A DNA stretch of 64,000 bases from Trichoplax adhaerens. Taxonomy: Eukaryota; Placozoa; Uniplacotomia; Trichoplacea; Trichoplacidae. Location of the stretch: assembly GCF_000150275.1 (NCBI RefSeq), contig NW_002060951.1:377329-441328 (forward strand). The letters run 5' to 3'. The translations under genes were made by a program, and so were the position numbers. The notes below the pieces were generated by a model. The model was not told the DNA's origin. It worked only from the letters and a program-made list of their open reading frames with translations, and did not search any database. Shown one piece after another: positions 56,776 to 64,000 of this stretch. How positions within the stretch are numbered: the stretch's first letter is position 1; each line of letters starts with the position of its first letter.

Positions 56776-56996
56776 TTAAGCTTCCAATGTATCTAGGAAG
56801 GTTGAATTATCAATTTACACACGAGTATGTAGTAATTGTTACAAAAAGATTGAACGTTTAATAATGTATACTTTATGCGTATTTGTTGGTATGTACCTTC
56901 GTCTTCTTCTTTAGTTAAGTCAAGCGTAATGCCAGGTGGTAGCTGTAAATGCTCGGGCATTTTTTTGGATACTACAACCATAAAAGTACTAGTCAT
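56776..56996 (-). CDS. Possible tiny two-exon gene or terminal exons, unrecognised
   Basis: On the minus strand, 56996-56897 reads MTSTFMVVVSKKMPEHLQLP and continues with PGITLDLTKEEDE. It stops at a donor-like G|GTACAT, and an acceptor (CTTCCTAG) leads to 56792-56776, which adds DTLEA and a stop in the matching phase. Together this is a 38-residue product with an acidic C-terminus. It could be a micropeptide gene or the last two exons of a longer minus-strand gene whose upstream exons lie in 57000-57780; a tAG before codon TATCC is an alternative exon start. It lies between the convergent RANBP3 and DHCR24 genes. No family was recognised. Confidence 0.3.
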
Positions 56997-57783
56997 TAAA
57001 TTTTCTTTATTTTAAAGTGATTTGATCGGGATTAGGATTATTTTTTGCAAATGTTATGCAAATTAGAGTACATAAACTAATTTCTAAATTCAAAGCCTTA
57101 AACGCATACAATAAATAAAATGGTAACGTGACTTATCCCGCGATTTTATCTTAATTATATAGTCTACAGTATCATTTTTCAATAATCAAGGTATCCCTTA
57201 AGTTTATATGGGGAATACGGCCTAAAATTTTGTAATATGGATCCTCACACTGACATTTACCAATATTCAATTACCAGTCAATAACTACTTAACAAAATGA
57301 ATATTTATTTTACACTACAATTTTCCAAATGTCTAGGTAAGTCCAAACAATTCTAATAGCTATAGACCACTATTACAGGGGCGTGGTGAGCCCTCTAAAA
57401 TGGTTGAATACTGTATGTTAAGCTATGGTGTTGCCTTAAATTATGCCTTTAAATTGTGAAGAAATGTACTTTAAATTTGGCTCGAAATTCCATGCAGACA
57501 GATCAGTACAACCTTGAGCTATTGGCTCTTGATATTTTTATTACATTTTATCGCAGTATTGAATAATTCTATTTCTTTCAAATTTCTAATACAAACTATC
57601 AGTCGCTGTTACATGTTCGTGAACTCCAACTATTTTACAAGTCACGTCGTAATACCGGTCTATAATAGCTGTTAAGCGAGTCAAATAAGAAAAGAAAGCA
57701 AATATTGGCATAACTGCATTAACAATAATTATATAATCGGGTTTACTTTAAATTATATTGGTATAACAGCAATATGATGATCT

Positions 57784-60413
57784 TCATGTATTTCTCGCTG
57801 CAAATGACACTTTATCGTATATTTCTGAAAAAGCATCTTTGCAGTTTGGAATGCTATCTCTTAACTTATTATACAACGTGTGATCAAACATCTTGTAAAA
57901 TTCTTCTCTGGTCATGTACGAATCCGCATATAGCATTTGAAATCTGAGATAAATATTAGAATGCTTTAATTGAAGTTTACGGGACGAGCAAGTTTATTAA
58001 AATACAGTACTTTAAAAGATTTTACCCTTTAACACTCGTAACAAAATGTTCAATTCTTCGGATAGTTTCTTTTGCGACGAAATTTTCAACTTTAGGCTCA
58101 CCGTAAGCTCCTATATCAACATACATTTCTTCCACCTTAGATGCCGGTTTGACGAATCCAGGAACTTTATATAATTTCATAGGACAAAGCCATAACGGAT
58201 AATTCTGAAATAAAAATATATAATATACGAATACCAATGCGTTATAGCGAGTTATTTGCTTCCATCGGATTGCTGAGAGCTACTAGCTATCATTTGCTTT
58301 ACCATATGTAAATGAGAGACTAAATAGTCAACTACAATGACTGAAGGTTTATTAATGTTAATATGTCAATTACTGTGCCAATTGTATAGTTCTGCCGTGT
58401 TAGAGCGATAGCAAGGCATTAACGTAACTATCAGTGTTTTCAGTTAGGCTTTGCTTAAAAATTTTAAGCCCTAACTGCGCCAAAGCTATCAATTAATTCT
58501 TAGTACTACAGTTTAATATATATATTTAGTATCAACACTAATTAACTTACTTGAAATTCTTTTTGAAATACGTCTAACGACTCGTTGAGACGTTGCATCG
58601 GCACAAGCATGTCTTGAACAATTTGGTGTTTCTCATACAGTTTTTTAATTGCTTCGGTTTGGGTTAATTTTAATAAAGAAATTTTTGGAGGTGTCATCCA
58701 ACCAAAAAGATAGCGAAAAATTACGTTGTTACCAAATGGAATAATATCCTATAGAACATGTATATCGTAAACTAGTTAGAATACCTATCGTTGGTTAACT
58801 GCAATGAAATAAATTAAGCTAATTACTATGGCAAATTTAAAGTATCTCAACTACAGTCCTATACAAGAAGCTAACTGCTGATATCATCATGCCTGTATCT
58901 CCCAGAAAATACTACGACTGTGTCGATGATAATAATGTCGTAAAGGAATATATTCCGTCTTGGGCCCTCCGCGCAAAATATTTTCAACATATTTATAAAA
59001 CCATGGTTTCCAATAATCGCCAATACGGTTAATCTACATATACAATGTTGCAAAGAATAGCTTATCTTTACAAAGTTTAAATATTATTAGCTATACCGAA
59101 CACACAACCATTATATTTATAGAAAACTGTTGCTTATCTCATAAAATCAAGAATAATACAGTAGTCATATCTCATGGTTGGATAAGATAGCCTTGGTTCG
59201 ACAGTAGATTGTAATACTGTAACTGAGATATATTAATAATTAATATGAATTGAGAATGCTCACTTTGTCTGGTTCTACATTGTCGGTCATGGTCCCAGTC
59301 ATAATAACTGCCTCTTCAGAACTATACATCAACCCCTCCACAAAATCGTTAGTTTCATCATTGGATGCCTCTTCAAATAACTTTATGCTTTCACCGCGGC
59401 TATGACTAGGTTGATAATTCAGCTTGACATATTTCTTTGCAGGTACAATTTTGATTTCTGCGCTTACAAGAAAGCCTAGCGTTCCATACGACCAGGGTAC
59501 AGCATAGAATAGATCAGAATTCTCCTTCTACAAGTGATTATATGCAAAGTGAGAATCTCTCTTACAGTATAAAGTGTAAGCTATTAACCTTTAAAGTAAA
59601 AGATATTATGTAGTATACAATATGTATCCTCACTCCTTATTTTGCATACCTCATTAGCAACGACCACACGACCATCACTAAGCACAAGCTCATACGATAC
59701 ACAAATATGTTGAAATAATCCATGAACATGAGAGGAACTTTCAACCCCAGTGCCCATAATCAGACCACCTGTTCAGGTATATCATTTAGCTCATGATTTG
59801 AAATGTGGCATGTAGTATGTAGCCTTTGCTACATACTTTTGTAATGTTGAAGTTGCAGTTATAGAGTGCTAATAAATATTTATCAGTGCTCACCTACTGT
59901 TAAATCATCGAGTTCAGGTAACACAGCCAAAGTCCAACCTAGAGGATTAAGCGTTGCGCTAATTTGCCCCATGGTAGCTAACGGTTCTACGGTGATAGTT
60001 TGACGTTTGGTGTCTATATTTAATATATCTACCAAATTTACTGCAATTTGATGAGATCTTTTCTTATATTGCCCAGGCCTTAAAGAAACATTCATCCAGC
60101 CAGGTCTAGCAGTACACATTTTCTTACGTGGTTGTGAGTTTTGCCATTGCTTAATCTGATTTTGGACATTTTCGACTCTCGATTGATGTTGTTTAGGAGC
60201 GCTTCTCATGGCAAAAATTATCTTGTTGCGAATAAAGAAATAGATATCGAAGAAGAAGGAAGCAGGCAGGAGGAATAGAATGACAAAAACATAGCGATAC
60301 TTGATGACAAGATACTCCATGCCAAGCGATCTAAGATGAAGTACGAATCCAATCAACCCAACCGCAATTACGGCCGTTGTTAAATCGATAGGACTAGCGT
60401 CTAATAGATTCAA
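57784..60413 (-). CDS. DHCR24: DHCR24, delta(24)-sterol reductase
   Basis: Seven minus-strand exons: 60413-59894, 59768-59650, 59527-59264, 59033-58893, 58748-58551, 58204-58026 and 57943-57784, encoding 526 residues (human 516). The enzyme reduces the C24 double bond of sterols with FAD and NADPH in the endoplasmic reticulum. The N-terminus has two hydrophobic segments (about residues 12-27 and 42-60, [19 protein letters not shown]). The FAD-binding PCMH domain follows: [57 protein letters not shown], and [15 protein letters not shown]. The C-terminal half holds [51 protein letters not shown] and QMLYADSYM, all family hallmarks. The intron after 58893 has a GC donor: reading on gives an immediate stop, while the join restores [11 protein letters not shown]. 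It faces the small gene at 62994 across a repeat-rich 2.6 kb. Confidence 0.96.
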
Positions 60414-61379
60414 TCAATGTAAGATTGATACAATAATTATAATTAATAGCTTAGAGATTATCAACAAGCAAAATGACAGAATTGCAATCACGTAAAAGTA
60501 ATGGAAGAGATTGGGAAGAACACTGAGGAGGTTTTACTTTAACACCTCAAGCTACAACGAACATCAGATGGATGTTGAGGTGGGTACATGGTTCTAACAG
60601 TAGGTGGATTTGTATAGTATAAATCAATGACTCATACTGCATTTGACACCGGAAATGAAGGATATCTTGCCATCTTCTATCTTAAGTTGTATCATTGTTT
60701 TTATTTAGCTGAAAAATCTAGAGTATGCTACAGTAAAATAGCAGGAATAGTGTTAGTGTATTTACGAGTATTACACAAATTTAGTAGCACAGGAACTTCA
60801 TGCATTGATGACGCATATGCGCAGAGTAAACTACTTTGATACTTGTAGGTTGCAGCGTTTTTTTTACATTGACCGGCATGGAAGGCTAGCAAAGTAATCT
60901 CTAATAATGCACAGTACATGCAGAGATGATACACAGTTTGCATAAACTAACTACTAGCCAGTAAGACGCGACGTCATAAAGCAAGGGATAAGCCGTGTTA
61001 ACCTCCTGTGCCTAATGATTCATTTTCAAATTACCAATTATTTAATGTATGCGTATGTTATTCATGCAGAAATTGTTCGTTTGGCTTGTAATTGATTGAT
61101 TTCAGCAGTTGAAAGCTAATCACTTTCAAATTATTCGAATAGCACAACATTATTAGAATATTAGCAGATAATGTGTTATTACCTAAGGTCATGGTGGTGT
61201 CGTCGATAAGTTTCTCTTGCTATAAATTAGATTGGATACAGCAATTTTGATATGGCAGAGCTAGCTATTTCGTAACCTATTAGACGGATTTGTAGCCGCC
61301 TGTTGACACTGCGCTGTCTGGATTTTTGATACCAGGCGTAGTAGTTACGGTAGTATCACGTGAAACGGCACACGGCCAC
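60414..61379. other. Upstream region of DHCR24, no gene seen
   Basis: About 1 kb directly upstream of the DHCR24 start codon; should include its 5' UTR and core promoter. Short frames on either strand show no domain or splice context. Confidence 0.5.
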
Positions 61380-61515
61380 GGGCATACAGTACGATACTGT
61401 ACTTGCGTATACCGTAATGCAAAACGGATACCGTGCGTGCTATACTGTACTGTACTGTACAGTGTACAGTGTACAGTACAGTGTACAGTAAAATGACTGT
61501 ACAGTACAAAGCACA
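61380..61515. repeat. Palindromic ACTGTACAGT array
   Basis: Includes TACTGTACTGTACTGTACAG followed by GTGTACAGTGTACAGTAC, self-complementary around its centre. It is the first of three such blocks between DHCR24 and the small gene at 62994. Confidence 0.85.
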
Positions 61516-61619
61516 GTAATACCATAGGGAAAAGATTAGACAATGGACAGTAACACTACTGTATCACTGTATTACATTACAGCTACAGTATGGAACTTGC
61601 AGAAAGCTTTCATTAATAG

Positions 61620-61800
61620 CAACACTGTACAGCACTTATTGTGCTGTACAGTACAGTACAGTACAGTATTTCAAACCAAAGGATACAGTGATAAATACTG
61701 TACTGTACAGTACTGTACTACAGTATAACGTCACCAGCCTCCACATTGTTCGTACTGTAGTGTACAGTAGTGCACTGTACTGTACTGTACAGTACTGTTG
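61620..61800. repeat. Palindromic array plus first copy of the AACGTCACCAGCC module
   Basis: Alternates ACAGT/GTACTGT words with two unique-looking modules: AAACCAAAGGATACAGTGAT (61674 on, again at 61866 and 62654) and AACGTCACCAGCCTCCACAT (61728 on, again near 62574 and, with one change, 62689). The repeated modules show that these arrays have been copied as blocks and are not simple microsatellite. Confidence 0.8.
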
Positions 61801-61887
61801 GTTCGTAAACATGGCTTCTTTTAAAGGCATTCCAATGACAGTTGGCTTTAAAACAGTCAAAACTAAACCAAAGGATACAGTGATAAA

Positions 61888-62520
61888 TACGGTGGCTCAC
61901 AAGATGCGTACAGTACTTTTACGCTCAGGTCCTTATCAAACAAGGAAGGGATACGCAAGATGTCATACGGAGCACAGTAACAAGCTACGCATGCGGACAG
62001 TACCTTTACGCTTAGGTCCCTGGTTAAACAAGGAAGTGAATACGCAAGATGTCATACGGACCACAGTAACACTGTACGCATGCGTACAGTACTTTTACGC
62101 TCTGGTCCTTCTAAGGGAGGGAATACGCAAGATGTCATACGGAACACAGTAACAAGGTACGCATGCGTACAGTACTTTTACGCTCAGGTCCCTGTCAAAT
62201 AAGGAAGGGAAAATGCAAGATGTCATACGGAGCGCAGTAAGGAGGTACGCATGCGTACAGTACTTTTATGCTCAGGCCTCTGTCAAACAAGGAAGGGGAA
62301 TACGCAAGATGTCATACGGAGCACAGTAACAAGGTACGCATGCGTACAGTCCTTCACGCTCACGTCCCTGTTAGCAAACAATGGAATACGCAAAGATGTC
62401 ATACGGAGCACAGTAATAAGCTAAGCATGGAAGGGAATACGCAAGAATGCAAGATGTCATACGGAGCACAGTAACAAGCTACGCATGCGTACAGTACGGA
62501 GGCTCACATTGAGCCACCGT
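61888..62520. repeat. Seven-copy ~88 bp tandem repeat bounded by inverted GGTGGCTCA ends
   Basis: The word GATGTCATACGG recurs at 61959, 62048, 62131, 62219, 62308, 62395 and 62453, a period of 83-89 bp with a shortened last unit. Each unit also holds CAGTAACAAG, TACGCATGCGTACAGTAC and TTTACGCTCAGGTCC-like sequence. The block begins with GGTGGCTCA at about 61891 and ends with TGAGCCACC at about 62508-62516, an inverted pair. A second inverted GGAGGCTCA sits next to the right end, so the boundary itself can form a hairpin. Open frames through it are repeat artefacts. The arrangement suggests a transposon-like or minisatellite element expanded inside a MITE-type unit. Confidence 0.85.
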
Positions 62521-62539
62521 ACAGTAGAATGGCGTAGAT

Positions 62540-62775
62540 AAATACAGTACTGCACTGTACAGTACAGTACTGTAACGTCACCAGCCTCCACATTGTTCGT
62601 ACTGTAGTGTAGCGTACTGTACTGTACTGTTGGCTTTAAAACAGTCAAAACTAAACCAAAGGATACAGTGATAAATACTGTACTGTAACGTCAACAGCCT
62701 CCACATTGTTCGTACTGTACAGTAGTGTACTGTAGACCTGAGTGTAGTGTACTGTACAGTACTGTACTGTACCGT
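62540..62775. repeat. Palindromic array with second and third module copies
   Basis: GTACTGTAC words interleaved with the AACGTC(A/A)CAGCC-type module twice (near 62574 and 62689) and the AAACCAAAGGATACAGTGAT module once (62654). It ends about 110 bp before the splice donor of the presumed 5' UTR intron of the small gene. Confidence 0.8.
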
Positions 62776-62993
62776 TGGTTCGTTTCCTCTCCCCGTCTCT
62801 TCTCTGACCTCACTGCTTCAGTGAGTTCAGTCTGTCTGCCAGGGCGCACCGTTAAATTCAAATTTCTACTGTACTGAGTACAACGTAAGTGTCGACAATT
62901 ATTACACCACAGTATAATAATAATTATTACTATTATTATCATAATCGACGCGTATTTCCAAAGACTCTCTTCAATCTGTTTCAGAAAAGGAAA

Positions 62994-63239
62994 ATGTCAG
63001 CGTCAGTTGAAAGCAGTCGAAAACGCCGAGCTAGCTCCAAAGATACCTGTAACAGTCACAGTGTTGATGATCAAGCGGATTCTATTGGTATCTTTATGAG
63101 GGTTGATATGGAAGTTGACAATTTCAAAGAACAATACAACAAGGAATCGCTGACAGAAGTTATGGCTGGTATTAAAAATGTTTGCCAACAGTTAACGAAA
63201 GATGAATGGAAATATAGGCCCATTAATGAAATTATTTAA
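62994..63239 (+). CDS. Small unrecognised protein, 81 residues
   Basis: A single coding exon starting at ATG 62994 (context GGAAAATGTC). It begins with a Ser/Arg/Lys-rich stretch (ESSRKRRASSKD), possibly a nuclear localisation signal, and continues into an acidic amphipathic segment (RVDMEVDNFKEQYNKE) and a C-terminal KDEWKYRPINEII. Composition is clearly protein-like. Upstream, a donor-like GTAAGT at 62885 and an acceptor TTTCAG ending at 62984 suggest a short intron in the 5' UTR, and a pyrimidine-rich stretch near 62784 may be the transcription start. No family was recognised. It is head-to-head with DHCR24 and continues the pattern of divergent genes separated by palindromic arrays. Confidence 0.6.
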   Translation: MSASVESSRKRRASSKDTCNSHSVDDQADSIGIFMRVDMEVDNFKEQYNKESLTEVMAGIKNVCQQLTKDEWKYRPINEII

Positions 63240-64000
63240 TAATGATCATCACTCTTTGGCAATCCTACCTTGGAGTAAACTTTATCTATGACAATCACAT
63301 AACTATACTAATCTGTATCATAGCTATTTCTTGCTAAGCTAAAATGAAATGGTCCTAGTGCATCTCGTACTGTGCTTGAAATCAGACTATGCCAATTGCA
63401 CTGCATGAAATCAATTGTAGATTATACTGTAAATGAATAAATGCGCTCGATGTCATGATTAATACACAGATAAACAGTTTAAAACACCAAACTGATGTGA
63501 ATTTGTAACTGTACAATTCTGGCTCTTACTAGTAACTAATGGAAGAAATTGAAGACTGTTTTCTAATTCAAATTTCGAAATCTTTTGTCCTATAAATAAT
63601 TTGTTATGTAATTTTTACTTTATGACCAAGAAATAGGACTACACACTCGATAGTGCTTTCAATGAATATATTCTGTCTAACTGATAGAATAAGCTAATCG
63701 GTAAAGTTGTCTAGTGTATAAAATTTGTATCAATTTAGTTACACAATTGATCCTAAAAATCTCTTCTATTACTCTTACTCACAATAAAATTCATATGCAA
63801 ATGTACTGTATAGCAAGTATCTTGTATCATAAATACTGGATTCAATTTTGTACCCTTAGAAGAAACCCATGACAGCTCTCATTCCAACACCAATTTATGC
63901 GTATATGTACACTATATGGTATAAAATGAAAAAGGATTATAGAAAATTTCTTCAAGTACTCTTCATCATTCGGACAATTATGATCCAAGCACTTCATTTC
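63240..64000. other. Downstream flank, no gene seen
   Basis: Should contain the 3' UTR of the small gene. AATAAA-like signals occur (near 63434 and 63784), but AT-richness makes them weak evidence. No exon was supported before the window ends. Confidence 0.5.

Noticed and set aside
61280-62474. Several overlapping 60-150 codon frames on both strands
   Set aside because: They run through palindromic and 88 bp tandem repeats, with no domain and no splice context.
61888-62520. CRISPR-like array
   Set aside because: The repeat period has no unique spacers, and the window is clearly eukaryotic.

Overview
This is an AT-rich window of nuclear DNA from an animal. Every gene recognised is a eukaryotic, intron-split gene, and two carry DM domains, a transcription-factor fold found in animals. 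Mixed short introns, modest intergenic spacing, very high AT and single-copy metazoan housekeeping genes suggest an early-branching animal. A placozoan-like genome is my best guess, but no sequence comparison could be run. I see no bacterial, viral or organellar genes, no rRNA, no tRNA and no intact transposon ORF.

Layout. Bases 1-34,000 are sparse: two tandem, same-strand DMRT-type transcription factor genes (893-6735 and 28324-33528). Each is built of one DM-domain exon, a 4-5 kb phase-1 intron and a second coding exon. They are separated by about 21.6 kb with no recognisable gene. The upstream paralogue keeps a DMA domain; the downstream one seems to have lost it.

Bases 35,000-64,000 are gene-dense: OMA1 metalloprotease (minus), CAAP1-like (plus), an ELAV/Hu-like RNA-binding protein (minus), METTL4 adenine methyltransferase (plus), RANBP3-like Ran-binding protein (plus), a possible tiny two-exon minus gene, DHCR24 sterol reductase (minus) and a small unrecognised gene (plus). 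Exon chains were built by hand from splice consensus, reading-frame phase and remembered family sequence; total lengths close in frame wherever both ends are known.

The most striking non-coding signal is a family of self-complementary arrays built from ACTGTACAGT / GTACTGTAC words. They concentrate in the shared upstream intervals of the head-to-head pairs OMA1/CAAP1, ELAV/METTL4 and DHCR24/small gene, and upstream of RANBP3, and are almost absent from the DMRT half. The last interval also holds a seven-copy tandem repeat of about 88 bp bounded by inverted repeats. Three introns (two in METTL4, one in DHCR24) use GC instead of GT donors. The genes do not form one pathway: developmental transcription factors lie beside genes for mitochondrial quality control, RNA binding, RNA/DNA methylation, nuclear export and sterol synthesis.
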